Assembly (NCBI RefSeq): GCF_900105805.1
Contig: NZ_LT629788.1
Span: 5,192,501 to 5,256,500 of the forward strand
Length of the DNA stretch: 64,000 nucleotides
Direction: 5' to 3'
Source of the DNA: Pseudomonas moraviensis
GTDB taxonomy: Bacteria > Pseudomonadota > Gammaproteobacteria > Pseudomonadales > Pseudomonadaceae
The notes below the pieces were generated by a model that saw nothing but the letters and a program-made list of their open reading frames with translations, searched no databases and was not told where the DNA came from. Below are positions 1 to 10,737 of this stretch, piece by piece. The position numbers were made by a program, and so were the translations under genes. Position 1 is the first letter of the stretch, and the number at the start of each line of letters is the position of its first letter.

Positions 1-97
1 CAAGCGTAGAAACGATTTCGCCATCCCAGAAGCTTTTATGTTTGTCATCAAACTTGTTGGAACCGGTACCGCAGAAAAAAATGGTTAACGTTGTCAT
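1..97 (-). CDS. 5' end of an unidentified protein (truncated by window edge)
   Basis: An ATG at 97 on the minus strand opens a frame that runs off the window after 32 codons. The peptide begins MTTLTIFFCGTGSNKFDDKH, with a hydrophobic beta-strand followed by a Cys-Gly-Thr-Gly turn. This recalls the first strand and loop of alpha/beta-hydrolase-like proteins, including DUF2235-type or type VI lipase effectors, but 32 residues cannot settle it. A GAGAG stretch sits about 8 bases upstream of the ATG as a possible ribosome site. The gene is divergent from the helicase gene; the roughly 300 AT-rich bases between them must hold both promoters. Confidence 0.55.
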   Translation of the reverse strand, partial: MTTLTIFFCGTGSNKFDDKHKSFWDGEIVSTL

Positions 98-395
98 GTT
101 GTTGCTCTCGTTTGTTTTAAGAGCAAGTAAATTAGTTTGAGTGGGTTCGCTTGATAAAGTGCCTGGTTGTTTCGATTCTTGTAGATTTGAATAAATCTGT
201 TTTTTGTTTTTTCTGTAATGAAAGTTTTATTGAGCGGAATCGTTAGTTGTCCGGATACTTTATCTACCTGACGATCCCTCGTGTACGCTTGATACCCTGT
301 ATCATTCCGTATCGATTTGCCCCCAACCTTTTCTCGACTCGCTGCGATCGCCCGCTAGGCTTTGGGCATGGCAGCAGTCAAAGGAGTGACAGCGA

Positions 396-2330
396 ATGCA
401 CAACACCCTGGAACAGGTTTTTGGTTATCCACAGTTTCGACCCGGTCAGGAGGCCGCCATCAGCGCGGTGCTGGCGGGGCGCTCGGCGGCGGCGATCTTT
501 CCCACGGGCTCCGGCAAATCGCTTTGCTACCAACTGCCGGCCCTGCTGCTACCGCATCTGACCTTGGTGGTCTCGCCGCTGCTGGCGTTGATGCAGGATC
601 AACTGGCGTTTCTCAAGCGCCACGGCATCTCGGCAGGCAGTATCGATTCGGCGCAGAGCCGCGAGGATGCCAACGACGTCATGGCCCGTGCGCGTTCGGG
701 CGAGCTGAAAATTCTGATGATTTCCGTCGAGCGCCTGAAAAACGAGCGCTTCCGCAATTTTCTGCAACAGGTGCCGATCTCGTTGCTGGTGGTCGATGAA
801 GCACACTGCATTTCCGAGTGGGGTCACAACTTTCGTCCCGACTACCTGAAACTGCCGGACTACCAGCGCCAGTTCAACATCCCCCAGGCCCTGCTGCTTA
901 CCGCTACGGCCACACCGAAAGTCATCGCCGACATGCAGACCAAGTTCGCCATTGCCCCGGCAGATGTGGTGACCACTGGTTTTTACCGACCCAACCTCAA
1001 CCTGCTCGTTGAACCTGTGCGCGGCCACGACAAGCGCCGGCGGCTGGTGGAATGGATGGCCGAGCGCCCCGGGCAACCGAGCATTGTCTACGTCACGTTG
1101 CAGAAGACCGCCGAGCACATTGCCGAGCATCTCGAGCGCAACGGTATCCAGGCCGAGGCTTACCACGCAGGTTTGCCCCACGATCAGCGTGAGGACATTC
1201 AACGCCGCTTCATGGCCGGGCAGTCCAATTGCATCGTCGCCACCATTGCCTTCGGCATGGGCATCGACAAGAGCGACATTCGCAACGTCGTGCATTTCGA
1301 TCTGCCCAAATCCATCGAAAACTACAGCCAGGAAATCGGTCGTGCCGGCCGTGACGGTCAGCCCTCTGACTGCCTGGTGCTGGCCAATCGCGACAGCCTC
1401 AATGTGCTGGAGAACTTCGTTTACGGCGACACACCCGAGCGCGATGGCATTCGTTATGTACTCGATGAACTGAAAGCTTCGGTGCCTGAGGGGCAGTGGG
1501 AGTTTCTGCTCGGGCCATTGGCGGATCAGAGCAATATTCGCTCGTTGCCATTGAAGACGCTGCTGGTGCAGCTGGAACTGCGCGGTCTGATCGCTCCGCG
1601 TTACGCCTATTACGCCGAGTATCGCTTCAAATATTTGCTCGAGCCGGAGGCACTGCTCGAGCGTTTTGAAGGCGAGCGCAGGGATTTCGTTGCGGCGATC
1701 ATCAGAACGTCCGCGCGAGCACGCACTTGGGCCACGGTAGATTTCGAGGCGATGTACTCGCAGTATTCCGCGGAGCGCAATCGCGTGGTGACAGCGCTGG
1801 ATTACTTCCAGGAAAGAGGCTGGGTCGAGCTTGAGAGCAAGCAGATGACCGAGGTTTACAGCCTGCTGCACAGTGATTTTGCCAGCGATGCCCTGAGCGC
1901 TGAGCTGCACGAGTATTTCACCCGCCACGAACAGACTGAGGTGGCGCGGATTCACGCCATGCTCGAGGTGTTCGCCACCGAACGCTGCCTGGGTTATCGC
2001 CTGGCCGAATATTTCGGTGATCACAATGCCCCCGAGCGTTGTGGCCATTGTTCGGTGTGTCACGGCCATGTCGCCCGGTTGCCCGAGCCGCCAGCGTTGC
2101 CGCCGCTTGTGGATAAAAACTTCGCAGAATTGTGTGATGAATTTATCCACAGGCATGAGCAGCACACTGGGCGCATTCCGTCGGCCGAACGCCTGACGCG
2201 ATTCCTCTGCGGTATCAGCGTGCCTTTGTTCACCAGGCTCAAGGCGCGCGCGATTCCAGGATTCGCAGCGCTGGAGGAGTATCCCTACGCTGAAGTCCGG
2301 GAATGGGCAGACAATCACTTGCTCGATTAG
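396..2330 (+). CDS. recQ: RecQ-family ATP-dependent DNA helicase
   Basis: Superfamily 2 helicase expected to unwind DNA 3'-5' in recombination and repair. Visible motifs in order: motif I PTGSGKSLCYQ near residue 36, Ia VVSPLLALMQDQ, the DEAH box in DEAHCISEWGHNFRPDY, motif III LTATATP, and the second RecA domain with HAGL, VATIAFGMGIDKSDIR and QEIGRAGRDGQ (motifs V and VI). A RecQ-type zinc module follows, with one Cys in ERCLG and three in RCGHCSVC near residues 530-560. The end (residues 590-644) does not show a clear HRDC domain. At 644 aa it is slightly longer than E. coli RecQ. The start at 396 has AAGGAG about 11 bases upstream. Pseudomonas genomes can carry more than one RecQ-like gene, so the symbol is by family, not proven orthology. 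Confidence 0.9.
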   Translation: MHNTLEQVFGYPQFRPGQEAAISAVLAGRSAAAIFPTGSGKSLCYQLPALLLPHLTLVVSPLLALMQDQLAFLKRHGISAGSIDSAQSREDANDVMARARSGELKILMISVERLKNERFRNFLQQVPISLLVVDEAHCISEWGHNFRPDYLKLPDYQRQFNIPQALLLTATATPKVIADMQTKFAIAPADVVTTGFYRPNLNLLVEPVRGHDKRRRLVEWMAERPGQPSIVYVTLQKTAEHIAEHLERNGIQAEAYHAGLPHDQREDIQRRFMAGQSNCIVATIAFGMGIDKSDIRNVVHFDLPKSIENYSQEIGRAGRDGQPSDCLVLANRDSLNVLENFVYGDTPERDGIRYVLDELKASVPEGQWEFLLGPLADQSNIRSLPLKTLLVQLELRGLIAPRYAYYAEYRFKYLLEPEALLERFEGERRDFVAAIIRTSARARTWATVDFEAMYSQYSAERNRVVTALDYFQERGWVELESKQMTEVYSLLHSDFASDALSAELHEYFTRHEQTEVARIHAMLEVFATERCLGYRLAEYFGDHNAPERCGHCSVCHGHVARLPEPPALPPLVDKNFAELCDEFIHRHEQHTGRIPSAERLTRFLCGISVPLFTRLKARAIPGFAALEEYPYAEVREWADNHLLD

Positions 2331-2454
2331 GCAGAGGATCTGTGGGCGCTGCATCCATCCGCTGAATGTCGATCATCACGCTAATAGACTTCAAAAAGCG
2401 TCGTGGCCTGACTAAGGTTGGAATCTGTCTTCGGGCCACTCACAAGAGAACAAC

Positions 2455-3681
2455 ATGAGCCAGACATCCTTCGAAATCCAGCAGGCTGCGGTGATCGGCG
2501 CAGGCACCATGGGCCGTGGCATTGTCATGTGCCTGGCCAATGCCGGCGTGAGCGTGCAGTGGGTGGATAACAATCCACAGATGCTCGAGCAGGCGCTGAT
2601 GGCGGTCGCCGAAACTTATGCACACAACGTGCGTCAGGGCCGCATCGATCAGGCCGAAGTGGATACCCGTATCGCTCGCGTCTCTGCGGCGGCGGATTAC
2701 GCGACGATCCGCAATGTCGACCTGGTGATCGAAGCGGTGTACGAAAACCTCGAGCTCAAGCAGAAGATCTTTCGTGAGCTGGATGGCCTGCTCAAGCCTG
2801 AAGCTCTGCTGGCGAGCAACACCTCGGCGCTGGATATCGACGCCATTGCCGCTGCGACCCGGCGCCCGGGACAGGTGCTGGGCCTGCACTTCTTCAGCCC
2901 GGCGCACATCATGAAACTGCTGGAAATCGTACGCGGCGCGCAAACGTCGCCAGCGGCACTCGACGCCGCCTTGGCACTCGGCAAGCGCATGGGCAAGGTC
3001 AGCGTGGTGTCGGGCAACTGCCACGGTTTTATCGGCAATCGCATGCTGCATCCGTATGTACTCGAAGCGCGCAAGATGCTTCTCGAAGGCGCTTATCCAC
3101 AGCAGGTGGACTCCGCGCTGCAAGGTTTCGGCTTCGCCATGGGGCCGTTTCGCATGTACGACGTGGTCGGTATCGATCTGGAGTGGCGTGCTCGGGAGCT
3201 CGCTGGCAAGGGCCAGGATGCGCCGGAGGTCCAGATCGATAACCGCCTGTGCGAAATGGGCCGGTTCGGGCAGAAGTCCGGCAATGGTTATTACCACTAC
3301 GAGCCGGGCAGTAGGCAGGCCGAGCATGATCCCGAGGTCGATGCACTGGTGCTGCGGGTCAGTGAGGAATTGGGTTTCCAGCGTCGCGACATCGGTCCTG
3401 AAGAAATCCTTGAGCGCTGTTTGCTGGCGCTGGTCAATGAAGGCGCGAAGATCCTCCAGGAGGGCATTGCCGGCTCGGCCCATGACATCGATCTGGTGTA
3501 CTTGAACGGCTATGGTTTTCCAGCGGATAAGGGTGGGCCGATGGCCTGGGCGGATCATCAGGGGCTGGCGGATATCCATCAGCGCCTGCTGGCGCTGGAG
3601 ACGCGCCAGGGCGATCAGTGGAAGCCGGCGCGGCTGATTGGCGAGCTGGCGGCGCAGGGGAGGGGGTTTGCTGATCGCTGA
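2455..3681 (+). CDS. 3-hydroxyacyl-CoA dehydrogenase, NAD-dependent
   Basis: Oxidises (S)-3-hydroxyacyl-CoA to 3-ketoacyl-CoA with NAD+, a step of fatty-acid or related acyl-CoA degradation in the cytoplasm. The N-terminus has the Rossmann loop GAGTMGRGI at about residues 16-24. The family stretch HFFSPAHIMKLLEIV is near 143, followed by the conserved GFIGNR, then two C-terminal 3HCDH domains (GFAMGPF near 225, a second from about 300). At 408 aa it matches the stand-alone dehydrogenase with duplicated C-terminal domain, without the enoyl-CoA hydratase half of FadB. The gene is separated from the downstream thioesterase by a repeat doublet; the two may serve the same acyl-CoA pathway. The exact substrate cannot be read from sequence. 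Confidence 0.88.
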   Translation: MSQTSFEIQQAAVIGAGTMGRGIVMCLANAGVSVQWVDNNPQMLEQALMAVAETYAHNVRQGRIDQAEVDTRIARVSAAADYATIRNVDLVIEAVYENLELKQKIFRELDGLLKPEALLASNTSALDIDAIAAATRRPGQVLGLHFFSPAHIMKLLEIVRGAQTSPAALDAALALGKRMGKVSVVSGNCHGFIGNRMLHPYVLEARKMLLEGAYPQQVDSALQGFGFAMGPFRMYDVVGIDLEWRARELAGKGQDAPEVQIDNRLCEMGRFGQKSGNGYYHYEPGSRQAEHDPEVDALVLRVSEELGFQRRDIGPEEILERCLLALVNEGAKILQEGIAGSAHDIDLVYLNGYGFPADKGGPMAWADHQGLADIHQRLLALETRQGDQWKPARLIGELAAQGRGFADR

Positions 3682-3704
3682 ACAATGCGACGATTGAAAC
3701 ATCG

Positions 3705-3772
3705 CCTTCGCGAGTAAGCTCGCTCCCACAGGTTCGCGCCGTTCAATGTGGGAGCGAGCCTGCTCGCGAAGG
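3705..3772. repeat. REP doublet (REPIN-like), GTGGGAGCG type
   Basis: Two REP units in inverted orientation. The left arm CCTTCGCGAG...CTCGCTCCCACA (3705-3731) pairs with the right arm TGTGGGAGCGAG...CTCGCGAAGG (3747-3772). The unit recurs at 20341 and 23153 with the same core and at 5046 and 57832 with a TAGGAGTGAG core. It sits between the dehydrogenase and thioesterase genes. Confidence 0.85.
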
Positions 3773-3826
3773 TGCTGCCACGGTTTGAATTAGACTCGCC
3801 GAAAAATCCGAAGGAATCCTTGGTCA

Positions 3827-4258
3827 ATGTCCAGCCCGACACCACAACGCTCCGACTACCCTCATTTCCAGCCCATCACCACACGCTGGCACGACAACGA
3901 TGCCTACGGTCACGTCAACAATGTCACCTACTACAGCTTCTTCGACACGGCGGTGAACACTTATCTGATTCAGGTCGGCGGCCTGGATATTCATGACGGC
4001 GAAGTAGTGGGATTGGTGGTCAGTTCGGCGTGCGATTACTTTGCCTCGATCGCTTTCCCCGATCTGATCGAGATCGGACTGCGGGTCGGCAAGCTGGGCA
4101 ACAGTTCGGTGCAGTACGAGCTGGCGGTGTTCAAGGTCGGCGAAAGCGAGGCGTGTGCGGCGGGGCGGTTTGTGCATGTGTTTGTCGATCGGGCGAGCAA
4201 TCAGCCAGTGCCGATTCCTGCGAGTTTGCGCGGGGCGCTGGAACGGTTGGTCATCTGA
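3827..4258 (+). CDS. Acyl-CoA thioesterase, hotdog fold (4HBT / YbgC-like)
   Basis: Predicted thioesterase that releases the acyl group from CoA. At 143 aa it is the size of one hotdog domain. The 4HBT signature is RWHDNDAYGHVNN at about residues 20-32, where the Asp and the following Tyr-Gly-His-Val-Asn-Asn are characteristic of the YbgC/FadM-like group. It lies 145 bp after the hydroxyacyl-CoA dehydrogenase on the same strand with a REP doublet between, so co-transcription is possible but not certain. A bidirectional terminator follows directly. Substrate chain length is unknown. Confidence 0.85.
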   Translation: MSSPTPQRSDYPHFQPITTRWHDNDAYGHVNNVTYYSFFDTAVNTYLIQVGGLDIHDGEVVGLVVSSACDYFASIAFPDLIEIGLRVGKLGNSSVQYELAVFKVGESEACAAGRFVHVFVDRASNQPVPIPASLRGALERLVI

Positions 4259-4268
4259 TCGCGCAAAA

Positions 4269-4297
4269 AAAATCGCAGCCCAAGGGGCTGCGATTTT
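4269..4297. terminator. Bidirectional intrinsic terminator
   Basis: Perfect stem AAAATCGCAGCC (4269-4280) / GGCTGCGATTTT (4286-4297), with an A-run on the left and T-run on the right. It lies between the convergent thioesterase and glycine-zipper genes and can serve both. Confidence 0.85.
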
Positions 4298-4313
4298 CGT
4301 TCAAGCCTTCGCC

Positions 4314-4799
4314 TCAATGGTGGCGATAGTACTTGTGATGCTTGCGGTGGCCGTAAGCGTGGCCGCGACCCGGGTGACCACGGTCGCGGTAGTAGCGACG
4401 GTCATCATGGCGACGGTCGTAACGACGATCATCGTCGTCGCTCTTGTTGCCCATGTAGTTACCCAGCGCGCCGCCCGCGCCGCCACCTGCTGCGGAGCCG
4501 ATCAGGCTGCCGGTGGTGCCGCCAAGACTGCGGCCAACCACGTTACCGCCGGCTGCACCCAGTGCACCGCCGATGGCCGCTTCGCCACGGCTGCGCTTGT
4601 CTGCGCCGACCGCACTACCACCCGCGCCGCCCAGGGCTGCGCCGATGGTGGAACCTGTATTGCCGCCTAACGATTGACCGACGACCGAGCCAAGAACCCC
4701 GCCCAATGCGCCGCCCACACCTGCTTCGGTGGTGCCTCCGGCAGAAGCGAAGCCACTGACCAGGCCAAGGGACAACAAGAGAATCGAGGAGAACTTCAT
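4314..4799 (-). CDS. Glycine-zipper protein with Arg/His/Tyr-rich tail, exported
   Basis: A 161-aa protein of unknown role. Residues 1-20 form a clear signal peptide (MKFSSILLLSLGLVSGFASA). Residues 25-115 consist of repeated glycine-zipper segments (GGALGGVLGSVVGQSLGG and near copies such as GGALGAAGGNVVGRSLGG), the pattern of YMGG-like/Rick_17kDa_Anti outer-membrane proteins that insert or pack helices in membranes. The last 45 residues are strongly charged (DDDDRRYDRRHDDRRYYRDRG) and end in a histidine- and tyrosine-rich stretch that could bind metal or polyanions. There is no lipobox cysteine, so it is not an obvious lipoprotein. It is transcribed alone, sharing a terminator with the convergent thioesterase. 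Confidence 0.85.
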   Translation of the reverse strand: MKFSSILLLSLGLVSGFASAGGTTEAGVGGALGGVLGSVVGQSLGGNTGSTIGAALGGAGGSAVGADKRSRGEAAIGGALGAAGGNVVGRSLGGTTGSLIGSAAGGGAGGALGNYMGNKSDDDDRRYDRRHDDRRYYRDRGHPGRGHAYGHRKHHKYYRHH

Positions 4800-4961
4800 A
4801 GAGGATGAGCCTCAAAGGGATGACGGCGCCGATCCTGAGGCTCTGCATTGGGCGTGACAATCAAAATCCGACGAATAACACGACATGTATACAATATTGC
4901 AAGTTACTGTTTTTTCACCGGAACTTAACCGATTTTCGCCGGTCTTTAGCTACTTCGGACA

Positions 4962-4991
4962 GGCCGTTTTTATACAAAAACGGCCTTTTTT
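4962..4991 (+). terminator. Intrinsic terminator with no obvious upstream gene
   Basis: Stem GGCCGTTTTT / AAAAACGGCC around ATAC, followed by T6, in the 348-bp gap between the glycine-zipper and fdhF genes. It points rightward, but there is no coding gene on the plus strand between 4259 and here. It may end a short non-coding transcript or be a relic. The rest of the gap holds the glycine-zipper promoter region and a REP doublet. Confidence 0.6.
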
Positions 4992-5045
4992 GTGGGCGGT
5001 CGAAAAATGTTGAGTGCCGAGACATTCGGTGAATCGGCTACCGCC

Positions 5046-5127
5046 ATCGCGAGCAGGCTCACTCCTACAGTGACCGCGTTTCTACAGACAGGACACGGTC
5101 AATTGTAGGAGTGAGCCTGCTCGCGAT
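5046..5127. repeat. REP doublet (REPIN-like), TAGGAGTGAG type
   Basis: Inverted 24-bp arms: ATCGCGAGCAGGCTCACTCC.. at 5046-5069 and the exact reverse complement at 5104-5127, with a 34-bp loop. It lies just downstream of the fdhF stop codon. Confidence 0.85.
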
Positions 5128-5147
5128 AGCATCGTCCAGTCACCGCA

Positions 5148-7492
<2,345 letters not shown>

Positions 7493-7496
<4 letters not shown>

Positions 7497-8332
7497 GCTT
7501 GATTCTCCATCGCGGGGCTGTACACCCGCGGCGCACTTTTCTGCGGCAGGTGGATGAGATTGAGGTTGTGGCGCCGGGCCCATTGCACGGCCAGGCCGGT
7601 GGGTGCCGACAGGCTGACCAGGGTCTGGATGCCGGCACGCAGGACTTTCTGGATCAGTTCGAGGCTGCAACGGCTGGTGACAATCGCCAGCCCACCCTCG
7701 GTGGAAATTTTCTGGCGAATCAAACCGCCGATCAGCTTGTCCAGCGCGTTGTGCCGGCCGATGTCTTCGCGGCCGAGCAGCAATTCACCGCTGGCATTCA
7801 TGAACACCGCCGCATGCACCGCGCCGCAGTGCTGGCCCAGCGGCTGGAACGCGCCGATGCGCTGGCGCAGGCCATCTAGCCACTCGATCGGTGGCAACGC
7901 TGCGCCCGGCAACACTTTAAGATCGGGCAACGCCTGTTCCACCGCTTCGACGCCGCAGAGTCCGCAACCGCTGGTGCCGGCCAACTGCCGACGCTGCTGC
8001 TTGAGATTCCAGAACGCCCGGTTGGCGATGGTCACCTGCGCGTATTGCGCCGAGCCTGCACCCGTTAGTTGCAGATCATAGATATCGCTGGCGTCTTCGA
8101 TGATGCCGCTGCCAAGACTGAAACCGACGATGAAATCTTCAAGGTCAGTCGGGGTGACCAGCATCACTGCCTGACTGATGCCGTTGTAGGCGATCGCCAA
8201 CGCAACTTCCTCGGCCAGCGCGGTGCTGGCCGATGCCTCGAAGGATAAATCGCTGTAGCTGTAGGTCTGGCTGGCGGCAGGCGCGGGCGTTTCGATTGCT
8301 GGCGCCGCGCAGGCAGGACGCTTGGCGTTCAT
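7493..8332 (-). CDS. fdhD: Formate dehydrogenase accessory sulfurtransferase FdhD
   Basis: FdhD moves sulfur from a cysteine desulfurase to the molybdenum cofactor, an essential activation step for formate dehydrogenase-type enzymes. The 279-aa protein shows the active loop SGCGLCG with Cys123 and Cys126, and the conserved GREDIGRHNALDKLIG segment near 186. A C-terminal conserved block VTSRCSLELIQKVLRAGI is present. The first 25 residues (Ala/Pro-rich) are outside the conserved domain. It is the first gene of a two-gene unit with the molybdoenzyme, and the stop codon overlaps the GTG start of that gene. A palindrome 71-84 bp upstream may bind the adjacent LysR regulator. Confidence 0.93.
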
Positions 8333-8402
8333 GGCATCACCGACGGTTTGATCTAGGTCAAGACTAGGCGCGGCAAGTTGTCGCGTCTAATCGCTATTAC
8401 CG

Positions 8403-8416
8403 ATCTACCGATAGAT
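8403..8416. promoter_or_regulatory. Candidate LysR-type operator upstream of fdhD
   Basis: Palindrome ATCTA-CCGA-TAGAT in the 92-bp gap between the LysR gene and fdhD. It fits the T-N11-A half-site geometry loosely. Position and symmetry are seen; the regulator is inferred. Confidence 0.4.
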
Positions 8417-8424
8417 GCCGTCGA

Positions 8425-9312
8425 TCAAGCGTCTTTTGGCGATTTTTGATACAGCGCGAAACACGCCTCAGCCAGCGCTGAGCGCGGCGCACCACGGCGC
8501 ATGATCAGGCCCAGCGGAGCGAGGGTGTGGGCATTCTCGATGGGTTGCAGACGCAGATGATCGGCGAGGGTTTCCGCGCCGCCGTCGAGCGGCATGATCG
8601 CGCAGCAAAAGCCGCCGTGTACCGCTTGCAGCAATTGATGCACGGCGTCGGTTTGCAGCAGCGGCTGCGGCGTCAGGCCCCGACTGTGGAAGTTGTGGTC
8701 GATGGACTGGCGAAAATGCATGCCGCTGGTGAGCATGCACAGCGGCAGCTCGATCAGCGATTCCCAGCTCAGGGGCGCTTCGCCGAAGCTGAACGAGCGC
8801 TCGTCGTAGAGCAGGCCCATGCGGGTCTCGTTGAAGGCCAGCGAATCGAAGCGCTCACTGTCCAGACGCTCCAGATAGGAAACGCCGATGTCGATGCGGT
8901 TGTTCGCCAAGTGTTCGAGCACCTGCTCGGAGCTTAGCGAGGACAGCTCGAAGCGCAGTTCCGGGTGCGCTGCGTGCAGACGCTGCATCAACGGTAATGG
9001 ATCGAAACTCGACAGCGGCACCACACCCAGGCGCAGCGTACCGATCAGATTGCCGCGACAGGCCGCCGCTTCCGCCTGCAAGCCGTCGTAGGCCGCCAGT
9101 ACCGTGCGCGCCCAGGCCAGCACACGCTCGCCCGGCGCGGTGAAGCCTTCGAAGCGCTGGCCGCGGTTGACCAGTGGCAGATCAAGTTCTTCTTCAAGGC
9201 TGCGCAAACGCATCGACAGGGTCGGCTGGGTGATGTGGCAGCGCGCGGCGGCCTGACCGAAATGGCGGGTTTCGTCGAGGGCGATGAGGAATTTCAGCTG
9301 CTTGATGTCCAT
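8425..9312 (-). CDS. LysR-family transcriptional regulator
   Basis: DNA-binding regulator of 295 aa, the usual LysR length. Residues 1-60 form the winged helix (QAAARCHITQPTLSMRLRSL as the recognition region), followed by the linker helix and a periplasmic-binding-protein-like effector domain from about 90. The sequence style (DIKQLKFLIALDETRHFGQAA) matches the LysR gene commonly found beside fdhD in Pseudomonas. It is on the same strand and directly upstream of fdhD-fdhF with 92 bp between, so it probably controls that pair. A co-inducer cannot be named. Confidence 0.88.
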   Translation of the reverse strand: MDIKQLKFLIALDETRHFGQAAARCHITQPTLSMRLRSLEEELDLPLVNRGQRFEGFTAPGERVLAWARTVLAAYDGLQAEAAACRGNLIGTLRLGVVPLSSFDPLPLMQRLHAAHPELRFELSSLSSEQVLEHLANNRIDIGVSYLERLDSERFDSLAFNETRMGLLYDERSFSFGEAPLSWESLIELPLCMLTSGMHFRQSIDHNFHSRGLTPQPLLQTDAVHQLLQAVHGGFCCAIMPLDGGAETLADHLRLQPIENAHTLAPLGLIMRRGAPRSALAEACFALYQKSPKDA

Positions 9313-9449
9313 CTTCGCTCCGGGCGGTTGGCGGGGTGTGGCGATTCTACCGCCTGCGGCGCGGCAGCGTCATTGGTCGGACTGGAACCGGGTTTGGCTA
9401 GGGTGGTCTAGGCTTGGACGACTGGAACCCAAATCAAGGAGTGTGCGCT

Positions 9450-9890
9450 ATGAGTCTGTTGAGCTTTGTGAAAGAGGCCGGTGAGAAGCTGATTGATCTG
9501 TTGACCCCAGGCAATGCCAATGCGAGTGAGCAGTTGAAGGAACATATCAGCAAGGTCGGGTTGGGCAATCCCAACGTGCAGGCGACCGTGGATGGCGACA
9601 AGGTGACGGTGACCGGTGAAGTGGCGAGCCAGGAAGAAAAGGAAAAGGTTCTGCTTGCGCTAGGCAACATTGCGGGCGTAGGCAGCGTCGATGATCAGAT
9701 CACCGTGACCGGCCCGGTTGTGGCGGCCGCCGAGCTTGTCGAGGTCAAGGCAGGTGACACGCTTAGTGCGATCTCACTGCGCGTCTATGGCAATGCCAAC
9801 CAGTACCAGAAAATCTTCGATGCCAACAAACCGATGCTCAAGGATGTGAACAAGATCTATCCGGGACAAAAACTGCGCATTCCAAAATAA
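9450..9890 (+). CDS. kbp: Kbp/YgaU-like BON-LysM protein
   Basis: Cytoplasmic potassium-binding protein homologue. The 146-aa protein opens MSLLSFVKEAGEKLIDLL, very like E. coli Kbp (YgaU). A BON domain covers about 25-88 (VQATVDGDKVTVTGEVASQE), and a C-terminal LysM domain covers 95-146 (VKAGDTLSAISLRVYGN and NKIYPGQKLRIPK). There is no signal peptide, as in Kbp. The start at 9450 is set by AAGGAG nine bases upstream; an upstream in-frame start at 9414 would add 12 residues without a comparable site. In E. coli Kbp changes conformation on binding K+ and is induced by osmotic stress; the same role is inferred here. Confidence 0.9.
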   Translation: MSLLSFVKEAGEKLIDLLTPGNANASEQLKEHISKVGLGNPNVQATVDGDKVTVTGEVASQEEKEKVLLALGNIAGVGSVDDQITVTGPVVAAAELVEVKAGDTLSAISLRVYGNANQYQKIFDANKPMLKDVNKIYPGQKLRIPK

Positions 9891-9898
9891 CGCAGTCA

Positions 9899-9982
9899 TG
9901 TAGGAGCTGCCGAAGGCTGCGATCTTTTGACTTTGATTTTAAAACCAGGATCAAAAGATCGCAGCCTTCGGCAGCTCCTACA
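9899..9982. repeat. Long perfect inverted repeat (GTAGGAGCTGCCGAAGGCTG family)
   Basis: Arms of 32 bp (9899-9930 and 9951-9982) are exact reverse complements with a 20-bp loop. This is a second Pseudomonas intergenic repeat family, distinct from the GAGCCTGCTCGCGA doublets. It lies between the convergent kbp and yrfG genes and could act as a transcription barrier for both. Confidence 0.85.
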
Positions 9983-9986
9983 GGGA

Positions 9987-10649
9987 TCAGAGTCCGGTAA
10001 TCAGGTCGCGATAATCCCCGGCTGCAGCGAACTCCGCCGTGTCCTTCGGCCCCTTGCGGCTGTCCGGTTCTTTCACTGCGAGCAAATGCGCCACACCAAA
10101 ATCCCGTGCACTGCGCAGGATCGGCAAGGTGTCGTCGATAAACAGGCTGCGCGCCGGATCAAAACCGATGTCCGCCTGCAAGGCGTCCCAGAACTGTGGG
10201 TTCTCTTTGGGAAAACCATAGTCATGCGAGCTGATCAGCCGCTCGAAGTAGGGCGCCAGTTCGATCCGTTCCAGTTTCAACGACAGCGAATCGCGGTGCG
10301 CATTGGTGATCATGATCACCCGTTTGCCGGCACGCTTGATCGCGGCGAGAAAGGTGTCGGCATCCGCGCGCAGGGCAATCAAGTGCGCGGTTTCCTGTTT
10401 CAGTTCCCGCACCGACAGTTTCAGCTCCGCGCTCCAGAAATCCAGGCAGTACCACTGCAACTGGCCGGCGTGGCGTTCGAACAACGGCTGCAATTCCAGC
10501 TCTGCCATCGCCCGGCTGATGCCGTGCAGTTCGGCGTAGCGCTGGGGCAGGTGCTCGAGCCAGAAATGGTTGTCGAAGTGCAGATCCAGCAGCGTGCCGT
10601 CCATGTCGAGCAGAACGGTATCGATGTCGGACCACGGTAAAGAGGGCAT
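9987..10649 (-). CDS. yrfG: HAD-family GMP/IMP nucleotidase YrfG
   Basis: Predicted 5'-nucleotidase of the haloacid dehalogenase superfamily that dephosphorylates purine monophosphates. At 220 aa it has motif I DMDGTLLDLHFDNHFW near residue 15 (nucleophile Asp and the +2 Asp), motif II in MITNAHRDSL near 115, a Lys in YGFPKENPQFW, and motif IV FIDDTLPILRSARDFG near 170. The LDLHFDNHFW continuation is typical of YrfG. It is divergent from nudE, with 88 bp between the starts. Confidence 0.9.
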   Translation of the reverse strand: MPSLPWSDIDTVLLDMDGTLLDLHFDNHFWLEHLPQRYAELHGISRAMAELELQPLFERHAGQLQWYCLDFWSAELKLSVRELKQETAHLIALRADADTFLAAIKRAGKRVIMITNAHRDSLSLKLERIELAPYFERLISSHDYGFPKENPQFWDALQADIGFDPARSLFIDDTLPILRSARDFGVAHLLAVKEPDSRKGPKDTAEFAAAGDYRDLITGL

Positions 10650-10737
10650 GGCAACGTCTCGAACGGTGAAAGGATATCCGACGCAAACAATCGGGAAAGC
10701 CGCGTTATAGTAGCGCGTTCACGCCAAGGAGCTTTGC

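Noticed and set aside
549..2354. Long open frame on the minus strand across the helicase gene
   Set aside because: It lies fully antisense to a RecQ gene with all helicase motifs; it is a GC-rich codon-phase shadow without its own motifs.
2440..3729. Open frame antisense to the hydroxyacyl-CoA dehydrogenase
   Set aside because: Its first residues are the translation of the REP doublet (MGASLLAKA), and the rest mirrors a clear enzyme gene.
4962..4991. Riboswitch interpretation of the orphan terminator
   Set aside because: There is no downstream gene on that strand within reach, so a riboswitch or attenuator role is not supported.
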